Source: Desulfatibacillum sp. (lineage in GTDB: Bacteria > Desulfobacterota > Desulfobacteria > Desulfobacterales > SpSt-501). From it: a DNA stretch of 64,000 bases. The translations under genes were made by a program, and so were the position numbers. The notes beneath the pieces are model-generated. The model saw only the letters and a list, made by a program, of their open reading frames with translations, did not search any database and was not told the DNA's origin. Positions 16,268-26,192 of the stretch are shown here, piece after piece; the stretch's first letter is position 1, and each line of letters begins with the position of its first letter. Location of the stretch: the NCBI GenBank assembly GCA_020725555.1, contig DYEU01000003.1, positions 52,115-116,114 of the forward strand. Reading direction: 5' to 3'.

Positions 16268-17929
16268 ATGGCCGGGGAGGCCGAGGGTTCCCTGATGCGT
16301 TTGCCGAGACTCGCCCTGATCGTGATCGCAGCGGCAGCGATCGCCGGCGGCGCCGTTTTCCTCTTCACGGAAAAGCGCCAGAACGGCGTCCGCTACCGCA
16401 CCGCGACCGTGGAGCGCGGCCCGATCGTGAGCACGGTCTCGACCACGGGTACCCTCAGCGCGGTCGTCTCCGTGCAGGTGGGCTCGCAGGTCTCGGGACA
16501 GATCAAGGAGCTGCTGGCCGACTTCAACTCCGAGGTGAAGGCCGGGCAGATCATCGCCCGCATCGACCCGGAGTCCTTCGAGGCCAAGGCCCGGCAGGCG
16601 CGCGCCGAACTCGAGGTGGCCCGGGCCAACGTGCGCATCCAGGAGGCGGGGGTCGAACGCGCCCAGACCGAGCTCGCCAACGCCGTGGCCGCCCTCAAAA
16701 GCGCCGAGGCCCGCTTCGAAAAGACCCGCGTCAACCTGGACAACGCCCGCCGCAACCTCGAGCGCCGTCGCGCGCTCTTCGAGCGCGGGGCCGTCTCCGA
16801 AAGCCAGATCGACGACGCCCGCAACGTCCACGACCAGCTCGTCGCCCAGCTGCGCAGCGACGAAGCCGACCGGCGGGCCGCCGAATCGCAGGTCGCCACC
16901 CGCGAGGCGGCGCTGAAAAGCGCCCGCGCCCAGGTGGCCTACGCCATCGAGCAGGTGCGCCAGAAAGAGGCCGCGCTGCAGCAGGCCGAGGTGGATCTCG
17001 AGAACACGCTGATCCGCTCGCCGGTCGACGGGGTGGTGATCGAGCGCGCGGTGGACATTGGCCAGACGGTCGCGGCGAGTTTCCAGGCGCCCAAGCTCTT
17101 CGTCATCGCCCAGGATCTGCGGCGCATGCAGGTCGAGGCGGACGTGGATGAGGCGGACATCGGCCGCGTGCGCGAGGGCCAGGAGGTCCTCTTCACCGTC
17201 GACGCCTACGCGGGAAGCGAGTTTCACGGCCGGGTGCAGCAGATCCGCAAGGCGCCGCGGGTCGTTCAAAACGTGGTGACCTACACGGTGCTCGTTTCGG
17301 CCGAAAACGACGACCTCAGGCTGCTCCCCGGCATGACGGCGACGATCCAGATCATCGTCGACGAGCGCCGCGACGCCCTGAAAATCCCGAACGCCGCGCT
17401 GCGCTTCAAACCCGAGGAGGCCGAGGGGACATCGGCCGCGGCCGCCCGCCCGGGGGCGGGGGCTTCCGCCGCCGCCCCGGCCGAAGACGCCCTCGGCCGG
17501 CTCGCCGCGCTGCTGCGCCTGAGCGAATCCCAGAAAAGCCAGGTCGCGCTGATTCTCTCCGAGACCGACTCCCGAGGCGCAAGCCGCCGCAACCCGGAAA
17601 GCAGCCCCGAGGATCTCCGCCGCGAAGCCCGCGAACAACGGGAGGCCCAGCGCAAGGCGATCCTCTCGCTGCTCACCCCCGAGCAGCGGGCGCGCTACCT
17701 GGAATACCTCGCCGCCCAGGACAGCGGCCACACCCAGCGCGGCAGGGTCTACGTCCCGGACGAAGACGGAAAGCCCCGGGCCGTGCCCGTCCTTCTCGGG
17801 ATCAGCGACGGCACCTTCACCGAGCTGGTCGGGGGCGGGCTCGCCGAAGGCCAGCCGGTCATCCTGGGCAGCGAACGCCCCGCCCCGGCCTCGAGCGCGG
17901 CGCGGCCGTCGCGGCGTTTCGCCTTCTGA
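16268..17929 (+). CDS. MacA-like periplasmic adaptor of a tripartite exporter, with LTxxQ-like insertion
   Basis: The 553-residue membrane-fusion protein has an N-terminal anchor (residues 10-33) and a lipoyl/barrel-sandwich half ([20 protein letters not shown]). A long coiled-coil hairpin lies at about 95-245 (many Ala/Glu/Arg heptads), and the second lipoyl half is [20 protein letters not shown]. The beta-barrel contains [20 protein letters not shown]. Between this and the C-terminal domain, residues about 377-490 insert an Ala/Pro linker and [15 protein letters not shown] plus [15 protein letters not shown], resembling the LTxxQ repeats of Spy/CpxP chaperones. This is unusual for MacA. It is followed after 4 nt by the ATPase gene. 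It should link the permease to an outer-membrane channel; no TolC gene is in the window. Confidence 0.85.
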   Translation: MAGEAEGSLMRLPRLALIVIAAAAIAGGAVFLFTEKRQNGVRYRTATVERGPIVSTVSTTGTLSAVVSVQVGSQVSGQIKELLADFNSEVKAGQIIARIDPESFEAKARQARAELEVARANVRIQEAGVERAQTELANAVAALKSAEARFEKTRVNLDNARRNLERRRALFERGAVSESQIDDARNVHDQLVAQLRSDEADRRAAESQVATREAALKSARAQVAYAIEQVRQKEAALQQAEVDLENTLIRSPVDGVVIERAVDIGQTVAASFQAPKLFVIAQDLRRMQVEADVDEADIGRVREGQEVLFTVDAYAGSEFHGRVQQIRKAPRVVQNVVTYTVLVSAENDDLRLLPGMTATIQIIVDERRDALKIPNAALRFKPEEAEGTSAAAARPGAGASAAAPAEDALGRLAALLRLSESQKSQVALILSETDSRGASRRNPESSPEDLRREAREQREAQRKAILSLLTPEQRARYLEYLAAQDSGHTQRGRVYVPDEDGKPRAVPVLLGISDGTFTELVGGGLAEGQPVILGSERPAPASSAARPSRRFAF

Positions 17930-17933
17930 CCCC

Positions 17934-18650
17934 ATGGCCCCCTCCCCCCTCATCCGGACCGAGGGACTCTCGAAAATCTACCGCCTGGGCGCGGAAGAGG
18001 TCCATGCCCTGCGGGAGGTGACCGTGGAGATCGCCCGCGGCGAGTTCGTCGCCGTCACGGGGCCTTCCGGATCCGGGAAGTCCACCTTCATGAACCTGCT
18101 CGGCTGCCTTGACTCCCCCAGCGCGGGATCGTATTTCCTGGACGGCGGCGACGTCTCCCACCTCTCCTCCGACGAGCTCGCCGAAATCCGCAACCGGAAA
18201 ATCGGTTTCGTCTTCCAGACCTTTAACCTGCTCCCCCGCACCTCGGCACTCGAGAACGTGGAGCTCCCCCTGCGCTACGCCGGCCTGCCCCGCGCGGAAA
18301 GGCACCGCCGCGCAAGAGAGATGCTCGAAGCCGTGGGGCTGGGAGACCGGGCGGGTCATTTCCCCTCGCAGCTCTCCGGTGGCCAGCAGCAGCGTGTGGC
18401 GATCGCCCGAGCGCTGGCCAACCGCCCGGTGCTCATTCTCGCCGACGAGCCGACCGGCGCGCTCGATTCCCAGACGAGCATCGAAATCATCGGCCTCCTG
18501 CAGCGCCTGAACGAGCAGGGCATCACCGTCGTGCTGGTCACCCACGAACCCGACATCGCCGCCTATGCCGGTCGCGCCCTGCGTTTCCGCGACGGGCGCC
18601 TGGTGCCGGAACCGGAAGCCGTCGGGATGAAGACGTGCGCGCCATGCTGA
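17934..18650 (+). CDS. MacB/LolD-type ABC transporter ATPase
   Basis: The 238-residue cytoplasmic ATPase is of the MacB/LolD/FtsE class. It has Walker A GPSGSGKS near residue 43-50, a Q-loop in [13 protein letters not shown], the signature [15 protein letters not shown], Walker [15 protein letters not shown], and the H-loop VTHEPD. The signature context [15 protein letters not shown] is typical of the lipoprotein/macrolide export class. The gene lies between the adaptor and the FtsX-type permease. Its stop overlaps the permease start region, so the three should be one transcriptional and translational unit that powers mechanotransmission rather than direct membrane passage. Confidence 0.93.
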   Translation: MAPSPLIRTEGLSKIYRLGAEEVHALREVTVEIARGEFVAVTGPSGSGKSTFMNLLGCLDSPSAGSYFLDGGDVSHLSSDELAEIRNRKIGFVFQTFNLLPRTSALENVELPLRYAGLPRAERHRRAREMLEAVGLGDRAGHFPSQLSGGQQQRVAIARALANRPVLILADEPTGALDSQTSIEIIGLLQRLNEQGITVVLVTHEPDIAAYAGRALRFRDGRLVPEPEAVGMKTCAPC

Positions 18651-19873
18651 TCTTCGAGCCCGTCCGTGACGCTCTCCGCGCCCTGAGGGCGAATCTTCTG
18701 CGAAGCGTGCTCACCACGCTCGGCATCATCATCGGCGTGGGCGCGGTGATCGTCATGGTCTCGGTCGGCACCGGAGCCCAGATCCAGGTCGCCGAGATGA
18801 TCAACAACATGGGCGCCGACCTGCTCTACGTGTTTCCCGGGTCCGCGACCGCGCGCGTGCGCTTAGGTGCCGGAACCACCCCCACCCTGACCGAGGACGA
18901 CGCCGAGGCCATCCTGCGGGAGGTCCCCGCCGTGCGCGTGAGCGCGCCCTACCTGCGCGGCCGCGGCCAGGTGATCGCCGGAAACCAGAACTGGTCGACC
19001 ACGGTCCTCGGCGTGACCCCGGAATACTTCGATGCTCGGGAGTGGAATCTGGAGGACGGCTGGCCCGTCGGCGCCGAGGAGTTCCGGGGCAACGCGCGCG
19101 TTGCCGTCATCGGGCGGACGGTCGCCCAGAACCTTTTCCCCGACCAGCCCCCCGCCGAGGCCATCGTGCGCATCAACCGCGTCCCCTGCCGCGTGGCGGG
19201 GGTGCTGCAGGCCAAGGGCTACGCCATGGGCGGCTGGGACCAGGACGACCTCGTGCTTGTGCCCATGGCCGTCGCGCGCAAGAAGGTGCTGGGCGAGCGG
19301 GCCCTCAGCGGAAGGCTCGTGAACGGGATCGCCGTGAAGGTCCGCTCGCCCGAGCGGGTCAGCGAGGCCGAAGGCGAGATCCGCGAGCTTCTCCGCCAGC
19401 GCCACCGGCTGCGGCCGAACCAGGAGAACGATTTCTGGATCCGCAACCAGGCCGAGGCCCTCGAGACCCGGGCCGAGTCCTCGCGCACGATGTCGCTGCT
19501 GCTCGCCGCCGTGGCCTCGGTTTCGCTCGTCGTCGGCGGGATCGGGATCATGAACATCATGATCGTCTCGGTCACCGAACGCACGCGCGAGATCGGCCTG
19601 CGCATGGCCGTCGGTGCCCGCAGGCGCGACATCCTCGCCCAGTTTCTGACCGAGGCGGTCGCCCTATCCCTGATCGGCGGCCTGATCGGCATCCTGCTCG
19701 GGCTGGCCGGCTCCTTTGCGTTTTCCCGCTTCGGCAACTGGCCGGCCGTGATCCAACCGGCTTCGGTCGCCGTCGCCTTTCTCGTGTCGGCCGCGGTGGG
19801 GATCTTTTTCGGGTTCTACCCCGCCCGCAAGGCCTCGCGCCTCGACCCCATCGAGGCCCTGCGCCGGGAGTGA
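18644..19873 (+). CDS. MacB-type FtsX-fold permease
   Basis: The product is 409 residues from ATG 18644 (GTG 18635 is an alternative). An amphipathic start and TM1 ([19 protein letters not shown]) precede a large periplasmic MacB-PCD domain (residues about 50-275, including [12 protein letters not shown]). Three TM helices then form the FtsX domain, with the conserved [20 protein letters not shown] and the closing [16 protein letters not shown]. It overlaps the ATPase gene by seven nt. Together with the adaptor it forms an export pump for a drug, peptide, lipid or envelope factor; the substrate cannot be inferred. Confidence 0.92.
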   Translation: MLIFEPVRDALRALRANLLRSVLTTLGIIIGVGAVIVMVSVGTGAQIQVAEMINNMGADLLYVFPGSATARVRLGAGTTPTLTEDDAEAILREVPAVRVSAPYLRGRGQVIAGNQNWSTTVLGVTPEYFDAREWNLEDGWPVGAEEFRGNARVAVIGRTVAQNLFPDQPPAEAIVRINRVPCRVAGVLQAKGYAMGGWDQDDLVLVPMAVARKKVLGERALSGRLVNGIAVKVRSPERVSEAEGEIRELLRQRHRLRPNQENDFWIRNQAEALETRAESSRTMSLLLAAVASVSLVVGGIGIMNIMIVSVTERTREIGLRMAVGARRRDILAQFLTEAVALSLIGGLIGILLGLAGSFAFSRFGNWPAVIQPASVAVAFLVSAAVGIFFGFYPARKASRLDPIEALRRE

Positions 19874-19879
19874 GGCCGC

Positions 19880-21178
19880 ATGAACCGGATCTTCGCCTTG
19901 CTCGTGCTTGCGGCCTTCGGCACCGCGGCCTTTCGCGAGTTCGGCGGCGCGCCGGCCATGGAGAGCCTCTCCCGGGCGATGCTCGAATCGGCCTCCGGCG
20001 CCGTGCAGCTCGTCATCGGCCTGATCGGGGCGATGGCCCTGTTCCTCGGCCTGGTCCGGATCGCCGAGGAGGGCGGGCTCCTCCGCCTCATCGCCCGCCT
20101 GCTCCAGCCGCTGCTGCAGCGGCTCTTTCCCGACGTCCCCGCCGGCCACCCCGCGATGGGGGCGATGGTTCTCAACCTCTCGGCGAACGTCCTCGGCCTG
20201 GGCAACGCGGCGACCCCCTTCGGCATCCGCGCCATGCAGGAGCTCGATCGCCTGAACCCCGTCCCCGGGACGGCAACCGACGCCATGGTGCTCTTTCTCG
20301 CCATCAACACCTCGAGCGTGACCCTCCTTCCGACCGGCGTCATCGCCCTGCGCGCGGCGGCCGGATCGGCGGACCCCGCGGCGATCCTTCCCACCACGCT
20401 CTTTGCCACCGCCTGCTCGACGGCCGCCGCGATCCTCGCGGCGAAGCTGCTGGAAGGCAGACGCCCCGGGCCCCGGCCCGCGGCCGCCGATGGCGCCGGC
20501 CCGCGGCCGGATGCGGCCGCGGAAGCCGCGGCGGGGCGCGCGGATGAGGCGCCCTGCGTGTTGCCGCCCCCTCTTCCCCTCTGGGGGAGCGCCCTGCTTC
20601 TGCTGGGGCTGCTCCTCCTGATCGGCCTGCTCCTCACGTTCGGCCGGGGCGTCTCGCCCTGGGTTCTCCCCTCGCTCATGGTCGGCTTTCTGCTGTTCGG
20701 CTGGTTCCGCGGGGTGCGCCTCTACGAGGCGTTCGTCGCGGGGGCGCGCGGCGGGCTCGAGGTGGCAGCCCGCATTCTTCCCTACCTCGTGGCCGTCCTG
20801 GTCGCGGTGGGCATGCTGCGCGCCAGCGGCGCCCTCGACGCCCTGGTCGGCTGGGTCGGCCCCTTCACGGCGGTGATCGGCCTTCCCGCTGAGGCGCTGC
20901 CGGTTGCGCTCACGCGGCCGCTTTCGGGCTCGGGGGCCTTCGCGCTGCTCGCTTCGCTCCTGCAAGACCCCGCGATCGGCCCGGATTCCTACACCGGCCT
21001 TCTCGCCTCGACCTTGCAGGGGAGCACCGAAACCACCTTTTACGTGATTGCGGTCTATTTCGGCGCGGTCCAGGTCCGGCGCCTGCGCCACGCCCTGGCC
21101 CCGGCGCTCATCGCCGATGCCACGGGCATCCTGGCCTCGGTCGCCGCCTGCCGGTTTCTCTTCGGCGGAATGGAATGA
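19880..21178 (+). CDS. Fused SpmA-SpmB-like nucleoside-recognition (Gate) domain membrane protein
   Basis: The 432-residue polytopic membrane protein contains two Gate domains in tandem. The N-terminal SpmA-like half has NLSANVLGLGNAATPFGIRA and LFLAINTSSVTLLPTGVIAL. The C-terminal SpmB-like half has RILPYLVAVLVAVGMLRASG and STLQGSTETTFYVIAVYFGA. A Pro/Ala-rich linker (about 190-225) joins them. In Bacillus the separate SpmA and SpmB act in spore core dehydration. Fused versions in non-sporing bacteria have no settled role and may transport a small solute. It starts six nt after the permease stop, so it appears to be in the same operon as the MacAB-like exporter. Confidence 0.85.
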   Translation: MNRIFALLVLAAFGTAAFREFGGAPAMESLSRAMLESASGAVQLVIGLIGAMALFLGLVRIAEEGGLLRLIARLLQPLLQRLFPDVPAGHPAMGAMVLNLSANVLGLGNAATPFGIRAMQELDRLNPVPGTATDAMVLFLAINTSSVTLLPTGVIALRAAAGSADPAAILPTTLFATACSTAAAILAAKLLEGRRPGPRPAAADGAGPRPDAAAEAAAGRADEAPCVLPPPLPLWGSALLLLGLLLLIGLLLTFGRGVSPWVLPSLMVGFLLFGWFRGVRLYEAFVAGARGGLEVAARILPYLVAVLVAVGMLRASGALDALVGWVGPFTAVIGLPAEALPVALTRPLSGSGAFALLASLLQDPAIGPDSYTGLLASTLQGSTETTFYVIAVYFGAVQVRRLRHALAPALIADATGILASVAACRFLFGGME

Positions 21179-21209
21179 AGCAAAAAGACTCGCGGAAGGA
21201 AAAAGAAAA

Positions 21210-21791
21210 ATGAGGAAACGCGCCCTGTGGCTCCTCGCCGCCGCAGCCGCGGCCCTGGGAGGCGTGGCCTACGCGGCGAAGGCTTCCCCCGCCGGCCCCG
21301 CGGCCTCCCCGCCGGCTGAGCCGGCCGCGGCCGCGATCGAGATCGTCTCCGACCGCATGGTGGTGCAAAACGCCGAAAAGTGGGCCGATTTTCTGGGCTC
21401 CGTCCGCCTCACCCGGGGCGATCTTGTCATGACCTCGGAGAAGCTGCGGGTCCACTACGAGGGCGACCTCTTGAACCCGGGGCCGGGAAGCGGCTTGCAG
21501 GACACCGTCCGCAGGCTGGTCGCCACCGGCCGGGTGCACATCGTGAGCGGAAACTATGTCGCCGATGCGGACCAGGCCGACTACGACCCGAACACCGACG
21601 TCCTCGTCCTCCTCGGCCGGCCGGCGACGGTGACCCGCGGCGAAAACACCCTCGCCGGCACGCGCATCGTGCTCAACCGCAGGGAGGGCCGGGCGGAGGC
21701 GGAAGGGGGAACCGGCGGAAGGGTCCGCGCGCGGTTCCATGCCGAGCCGGGGGAGGAAAAGAAAAAAGCCGCGCCCGCGGCTGCGCCCTGA
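21210..21791 (+). CDS. LptA/OstA-like periplasmic protein
   Basis: ATG 21210 follows GGAAGGA. The 193-residue product has a signal peptide (residues 1-22) and a Pro/Ala linker. One OstA/LptA-type beta-jellyroll follows: EIVSDRMVVQNAEKWADFLG, VRLTRGDLVMTSEKLRVHYE, YVADADQADYDPNTDVLVLL, then GENTLAGTRIVLNRREGRAE. LptA bridges lipopolysaccharide transport across the periplasm. The lptB ATPase gene is not adjacent, and this copy sits after the fused SpmAB gene, so it could be LptA itself or a paralogue. LptE is encoded about 1 kb away on the other strand. Confidence 0.8.
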   Translation: MRKRALWLLAAAAAALGGVAYAAKASPAGPAASPPAEPAAAAIEIVSDRMVVQNAEKWADFLGSVRLTRGDLVMTSEKLRVHYEGDLLNPGPGSGLQDTVRRLVATGRVHIVSGNYVADADQADYDPNTDVLVLLGRPATVTRGENTLAGTRIVLNRREGRAEAEGGTGGRVRARFHAEPGEEKKKAAPAAAP

Positions 21792-21805
21792 AAAACCGGG
21801 CGGCC

Positions 21806-22060
21806 TCAGGCGCCGCGGCCGAGACGCCGCAGGAGGCGGAGCCTCCGGTAGTGGAAGAGAAGGTCGAGCCAGCGCCTGAGGAGCTCACCGCTCCGGTCCG
21901 CGGCGAGGTGCGCCTCGGCACAGGCGAGCTCCTCGCGCAGGTCCCGGCGCTCCGGCTCGCGGGCCAGGAGCTCGCGGTAGATGGAAGCCGCCTGCTCCCA
22001 GAGCCCCTGCCGGGCGTAGAGCCGCGCCAGCGTGGCCGTCCAGATGGAACGCGTCATCGT
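21806..22060 (-). CDS. Small TPR-like helical protein
   Basis: The 84-residue product starts at ATG 22060, inside the last codons of ftsB, so translation is probably coupled. It contains one clear tetratricopeptide-type helix pair, LARLYARQGLWEQAASIYRE then LLAREPERRDLREEL, followed by a basic helical tail (WLDLLFHYRRLRLLRRLG). It has no signal peptide. Overlap with ftsB hints at a link to the division machinery or envelope, but a short TPR is generic, so the function is unknown. Confidence 0.6.
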   Translation of the reverse strand, partial: TMTRSIWTATLARLYARQGLWEQAASIYRELLAREPERRDLREELACAEAHLAADRSGELLRRWLDLLFHYRRLRLLRRLGRGA

Positions 22061-22365
22061 CCAGCGGTCTCCGGTCGCTCGGCGGCCTGCCGCGGCTTGA
22101 TGACGATTTCGTTGCGGTGGATCATGCCGAGCTCCTTGCGGGCGATGCGCTCGATGTAGGCCGGGTCGTGGTTCAGCCGATCGATCTCTTCGCCGAGCAG
22201 GAGGTTCTCCCGAACGATCCGCCGGTTCTGCTCGGCGAGGTGCTCGCGGTCGGCGTTCAGCTTGTTGAGGTCGGCCACCCCGCGCTCGCTGAAAAGGATG
22301 TAGAAGCCCAGCGTGAGAATCAGGAATACGGCGCCCGACAGGGCAAGCGCATGTTTGCGGCTCAT
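22054..22365 (-). CDS. ftsB: FtsB/DivIC-family cell division protein
   Basis: The 103-residue protein has a short cytoplasmic start, one TM helix (LALSGAVFLILTLGFYILF) and a periplasmic coiled coil (KLNADREHLAEQNRRIVREN). The typical close is DPAYIERIARKELGMIHRNE. The DivIC/FtsB signature 'IE..AR.ELGM' is intact. FtsB joins FtsQ and FtsL at the septum to activate wall synthesis. ATG 22365 is chosen to give the usual short N-terminus; ATG 22428 would add 21 polar residues without a better ribosome site. The next gene overlaps its end. Confidence 0.88.
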   Translation of the reverse strand: MSRKHALALSGAVFLILTLGFYILFSERGVADLNKLNADREHLAEQNRRIVRENLLLGEEIDRLNHDPAYIERIARKELGMIHRNEIVIKPRQAAERPETAGR

Positions 22366-22498
22366 CGCCGCCCGGCGCGGTTTCGGATCCGACCCCTCCG
22401 CGGGCCTCCCCCCCGTGTCTCGGCGCATGAAAAAGCATAATACGGAACGGTGCTGCGGGTCAACGCGAAGACCGCGTCGTTTTCTCCCGGAAAATCAA

Positions 22499-22527
22499 TT
22501 GACAAGGCCTCAGGAAACAGGTATAGA
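22499..22527 (+). promoter_or_regulatory. Strong sigma-70 promoter of rpsT
   Basis: TTGACA (22499-22504), a 17-nt spacer and TATAGA (22522-22527) lie 37 nt before the GTG start of rpsT, as expected for a highly expressed ribosomal protein gene. Confidence 0.8.
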
Positions 22528-22563
22528 GGCTGTTTATCAACATGCTCGCGAAAGGATCGACCC

Positions 22564-22833
22564 GTGGCCCGACACGCCTCGGCGCTCAAGCGCGCCCGCC
22601 AGAACGAAGCCCGGCGGCTTCGCAACCGGATGACCAAGACCCGCCTGAAGAACGTCGCCAAGGCGGTCCGTCAGGAAATCGCGGCCCAGAACCCGGAAAC
22701 CGCCCAGGCCCGGCTCAAGCAAGCCCAAGCCCTGATCGACAAGGCCGCCAAGAAGAGAACGCTCCACAAGCGCACCGCGGCCCGCAAGGTATCCCGCCTC
22801 GCGCGCCAGGTGAACCGCCTGAAAGCCTCCTGA
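22564..22833 (+). CDS. rpsT: 30S ribosomal protein S20
   Basis: The 89-residue protein has the usual S20 length and composition (Lys/Arg/Ala-rich, all helical). It opens ARHASALKRARQNEARRLRN and contains KTRLKNVAKAVRQ, ending in ARQVNRLKAS. The GTG start at 22564 follows AAAGGA at the expected spacing; no ATG in this frame is possible at the N-terminus. S20 binds 16S rRNA early in 30S assembly. It is monocistronic by position, between divergent and convergent neighbours, with its own promoter. Confidence 0.95.
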   Translation: MARHASALKRARQNEARRLRNRMTKTRLKNVAKAVRQEIAAQNPETAQARLKQAQALIDKAAKKRTLHKRTAARKVSRLARQVNRLKAS

Positions 22834-22858
22834 CCCCCCCGCCGCCGCGCCTTGTCCC

Positions 22859-23389
22859 TCAAAAATCGTCGCTCAAGCGGTTGACCATGATCTCGGCCAG
22901 CCGCCGGGCGGCCAGGCTGAGGGTCGCGCGGCGGCGTTCCTCTTCCAGGATTTTCTCGGCGTCGATCGTGTAAGTCTCGCTTGCGGAGAGCGCAGGCGCC
23001 GACCAGACCTCGGCCCCGCCTTCCCCGAACAGGCGCAGATCGACCGTCAGCGTCACCTGCCGCTCCCCCCCGCTTCCCCGCCGCGCCGCGGAGATGGAGC
23101 GCACCTCGACGCCGTGGATCACCCCCCGCAACAGCAATACCTCCCCCGCCCCGCCCGCCTCCGCCGTGCGTCCGCGCCGGCTCAGCTCGAAGGCGAAGGC
23201 CTGCGTCACGATCGCCTCCAGCCCGGGCTCGGCGGTCCGGTTCTCGAAGAGCTCGACCCGAACCCCGCGGGCGCCTCCCGGCAGGCCGATCTCGCCGGGA
23301 AACCGGTAGCCGCAGCCGGCGGCCAGGACCCAGAGCACGAGCAGAGCGACACGATGCGCCTGCCAACCCCTCGGGGACGTTGCGCTCAC
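22859..23389 (-). CDS. lptE: LPS-assembly lipoprotein LptE
   Basis: The 176-residue protein has a lipoprotein signal ending in VLAAGCGYRFPG, where the CGYRF start of the mature chain is the LptE/RlpB hallmark. The body has the family pattern VRVELFENRTAEPGLEAIVT, then FELSRRGR, a beta core, and a basic helical C-terminus (LAARRLAEIMVNRLSDDF). LptE plugs LptD in the outer membrane for lipopolysaccharide insertion. It lies 13 nt downstream of leuS on the same strand, the common leuS-lptE order, so the two are probably cotranscribed. Confidence 0.9.
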   Translation of the reverse strand: MSATSPRGWQAHRVALLVLWVLAAGCGYRFPGEIGLPGGARGVRVELFENRTAEPGLEAIVTQAFAFELSRRGRTAEAGGAGEVLLLRGVIHGVEVRSISAARRGSGGERQVTLTVDLRLFGEGGAEVWSAPALSASETYTIDAEKILEEERRRATLSLAARRLAEIMVNRLSDDF

Positions 23390-23402
23390 CCCGGCCTCCT
23401 TC

Positions 23403-25997
23403 TCAAGCCACCACGTTCACGAGCTTCTGCCCCACCACCACGACCTTGCGGACCGGCTTGCCGGCGATGAACTTCTGCACCGTTTCGTCCGCCAGGGCCC
23501 GGGCGCGGAGTTCCTCCTCGGAGAGACCGGCCGGGACTTCCATGCGGCTGCGGAGCTTGCCGTTCACCTGGAGGACGACCAGCGCGGTTTCCCGCTCGAT
23601 CGCATCCTCGCGGTAGGAAGGCCAGCGGCAAAGGAGCAGGCTTTGCTCCTGTCCCAGCGCGCTCCAGATCTCTTCGGTGATGTGGGGGACGATCGGCGCA
23701 AGAAGACGCACGACGGTCTCGAGGGCGAGACGGACCACGGCGCGGCAGGCCGGTGAGGAATCCTTGCCCGGCTCGATCGCGGACCAGGTGTTGACGAGCT
23801 CCATCACCGCGCTGATCGCGGTGTTGAAGTGAAACCGCTCCTCGATGTCGCGCGTCACCTTGCGGATCGTCTCGTGGGTTTTGCGGACCAGGCCGCGAAG
23901 CGGCTCCTCGAGCCCCTCCAGCCCGCCGTCGTACGGGGAAACCCCCTGGAGATGCGGCAGCCAGTCGGCCGCCAGCCGCCAGAGCCGGTTGAGGAACCGG
24001 AAGCCGCCCTCCACCCCCTGCTCGCTCCACTCGAGATCCTTCTCGGGGGGGGCGGCGAAAAGGCAGAAGAGCCTCGTCGTGTCGGCCCCGTAGCGTTCCA
24101 CCAGGGCCCCCGGGTCGACGACGTTTTTTTTGGACTTGGACATCTTCTCGACCCGGCCGATCGTGACCTCCCGGCCGCAGTGCGCGCAGCGGCGGCTTGC
24201 GCCCTCGAGCGGGGCCTCGGCGGGGAAGAGGTGCCCGTGCTCCGGGCAATGGTAGGTCTCGTGGCAGACCATCCCCTGGGTGAGCAGCCGCGTGAAGGGC
24301 TCCTTGTAGGCGACCAGCCCCTCGTCGCGCAGGACGCGGGTATAGAAGCGGGAATAGAGGAGATGGAGGATGGCGTGCTCGACCCCGCCGATGTACTGAT
24401 CCACCGGCATCCAGTAGTCGACCGCGGCGCGGTCGAACATCGCGGTCGTGCAGTCCGGGCTGCAGAAGCGCTCGAAGTACCAGGACGACTCGACGAAGGT
24501 GTCCATGGTGTCGGTCTCCCGGCGGGCGTCCTCGGCGCCGCACGCCGGGCAGGGCACGCGGCGGAAGGCGTCGAGCTCGGGAAGCGGGGAGCGCCCTCCT
24601 TCGAGGAGATCGGCGTCCTCGGGGAGGACCACCGGGAGCTCCGCCTCGGGGACGGGGACGATGCCGCAGCGGGGGCAGTGGATCACCGGGATGGGCGCCC
24701 CCCAGTACCGCTGCCGCGAGATGCCCCAGTCGCGCAGGCGGAAGCTCACCGCCCGCCCGCCGCGGCCCTCGCGTGCGAGAAAATCGGCGATCGCCTCCAT
24801 GGCCCGGCGGTTGGGCAGGCCGTCGAAGGGGCCCGAATTCACGAGGACCCCGTCGCCCGTGTAGGCCTCCTCGAGCCCCTCGGCCGACAGCGGCCGGTCC
24901 TCGGGCTGCACCACGATCACCACGGGGAGCCCGTATTTGCGGGCGAACTCGAAATCGCGCTGGTCGTGCGCCGGCACCGACATCACGGCGCCGGTGCCGT
25001 AATCCATCAGGGCGAAATTGGCGGTGTAGATCGGCATCCTGCGGCCGTTGACCGGGTTGCGGCACCAGGCGCCGGTGAAGACCCCCTCCTTCTCGTAGCG
25101 CTCCAGGGCCTTGGCGCTGCGATCCTGGAGGGAGATGCGCTCGACGAATTCGCGCACAGCCGCCTCCTGCGGGGTGCCGCGGCTCAGCTCGAGGACCTGC
25201 GGGTGCTCCGGGGCGAGGCAAAGGAAGGTCGCCCCGCAGACCGTGTCGTGGCGGGTCGTGAAGACGGGGATCTCCCCCCCGCCGTTCTCGAGAGGGAAGC
25301 GGATTTCGGCCCCCAGGCTCTTGCCGATCCAGTTTTTCTGCATCGTGAGCACCTTTTCGGGCCAGCCGGGGAGCCGGTCGCAGTACTCGAGGAGGTCTTC
25401 GGCGTAGTGCGTGATCCGGAAAAACCACTGCCAGAGCTTTTTCTGACGCACCGCCCGGCCGCAGCGCCAGCACTGGCCCGCTTCGACCTGCTCGTTGGCG
25501 AGCACCGTCTGGCAGCTCTCACACCAGTTGACGTAGGCCTCCCGCCGGAAGGCCAGCCCCTTTTCGAGCATGCGCAGAAAGAGCCACTGCTCCCAGCGGT
25601 AGTATTCCGGCCGGCAGGTGGCGATTTCCCGCTCCCAGTCGTAGCTGAAACCCAGCCGTTTGAGCTGGGCCCGCATAGTGTCGATGTTCGCGTAGGTCCA
25701 CCGCGCGGGGTGCGTGCGGTTGGCGATGGCCGCGTTTTCGGCCGGCATCCCGAACGCGTCCCACCCCATGGGGTGGAGCACGTTGAACCCCTGCATGCGC
25801 TTGTAGCGGGCGACGACGTCGCCGATCGTGTAGTTGCGCACGTGGCCCATGTGAATGTTGCCGGAGGGGTAAGGGAACATCTCCAGCAAATAGTATTTCG
25901 GCCGCCCGGGATCGGCCTCGACCCGGAAGAGCTTCTCCTCCTCCCAGCGGCGCTGCCAGCGGGGTTCGATCTCGTGCGGGTTGTAGCGCTCGTCCAT
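23403..25997 (-). CDS. leuS: Leucyl-tRNA synthetase
   Basis: The 864-residue class I synthetase is of normal bacterial length. The start is ATG 25997, preceded by AAAGGAG and giving the conserved opening [20 protein letters not shown]. Seen in order are the HIGH-equivalent HMGH (49-52), the CP1 editing domain ([19 protein letters not shown], then [19 protein letters not shown]), a zinc-ribbon-like CPRCG/CPACG region, the KMSKS loop in [14 protein letters not shown], and the anticodon-binding helical domain. The frame stays open far upstream over the antisense of rng, a GC-skew artefact. It charges tRNA-Leu and heads a leuS-lptE unit. Confidence 0.97.
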   Translation of the reverse strand: MDERYNPHEIEPRWQRRWEEEKLFRVEADPGRPKYYLLEMFPYPSGNIHMGHVRNYTIGDVVARYKRMQGFNVLHPMGWDAFGMPAENAAIANRTHPARWTYANIDTMRAQLKRLGFSYDWEREIATCRPEYYRWEQWLFLRMLEKGLAFRREAYVNWCESCQTVLANEQVEAGQCWRCGRAVRQKKLWQWFFRITHYAEDLLEYCDRLPGWPEKVLTMQKNWIGKSLGAEIRFPLENGGGEIPVFTTRHDTVCGATFLCLAPEHPQVLELSRGTPQEAAVREFVERISLQDRSAKALERYEKEGVFTGAWCRNPVNGRRMPIYTANFALMDYGTGAVMSVPAHDQRDFEFARKYGLPVVIVVQPEDRPLSAEGLEEAYTGDGVLVNSGPFDGLPNRRAMEAIADFLAREGRGGRAVSFRLRDWGISRQRYWGAPIPVIHCPRCGIVPVPEAELPVVLPEDADLLEGGRSPLPELDAFRRVPCPACGAEDARRETDTMDTFVESSWYFERFCSPDCTTAMFDRAAVDYWMPVDQYIGGVEHAILHLLYSRFYTRVLRDEGLVAYKEPFTRLLTQGMVCHETYHCPEHGHLFPAEAPLEGASRRCAHCGREVTIGRVEKMSKSKKNVVDPGALVERYGADTTRLFCLFAAPPEKDLEWSEQGVEGGFRFLNRLWRLAADWLPHLQGVSPYDGGLEGLEEPLRGLVRKTHETIRKVTRDIEERFHFNTAISAVMELVNTWSAIEPGKDSSPACRAVVRLALETVVRLLAPIVPHITEEIWSALGQEQSLLLCRWPSYREDAIERETALVVLQVNGKLRSRMEVPAGLSEEELRARALADETVQKFIAGKPVRKVVVVGQKLVNVVA

Positions 25998-26106
25998 CGA
26001 CGGACTCCTTTCTTCCACGCCGCGCCGGACCGTGCCGGGCGGATTGCGTCTGAAACTGGATTCAATGCCACAGGAAGGCAGCCAGTGCAAGCCGCAGAGA
26101 AAGCGT

Positions 26107-26135
26107 TTGACTTCCCCGCGTTCCTCCCTTAAAGA
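26107..26135 (+). promoter_or_regulatory. Sigma-70 promoter upstream of rng
   Basis: TTGACT (26107-26112), a 17-nt spacer and TAAAGA (26130-26135) precede the ribonuclease gene by about 55 nt, in the divergent leuS-rng intergenic region. Confidence 0.6.
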
Positions 26136-26192
26136 GTGCAGGATTTTTCTTTCGTAAGGATGCGCCTTGCCCCCCGGCGGCACCGAAGACGG

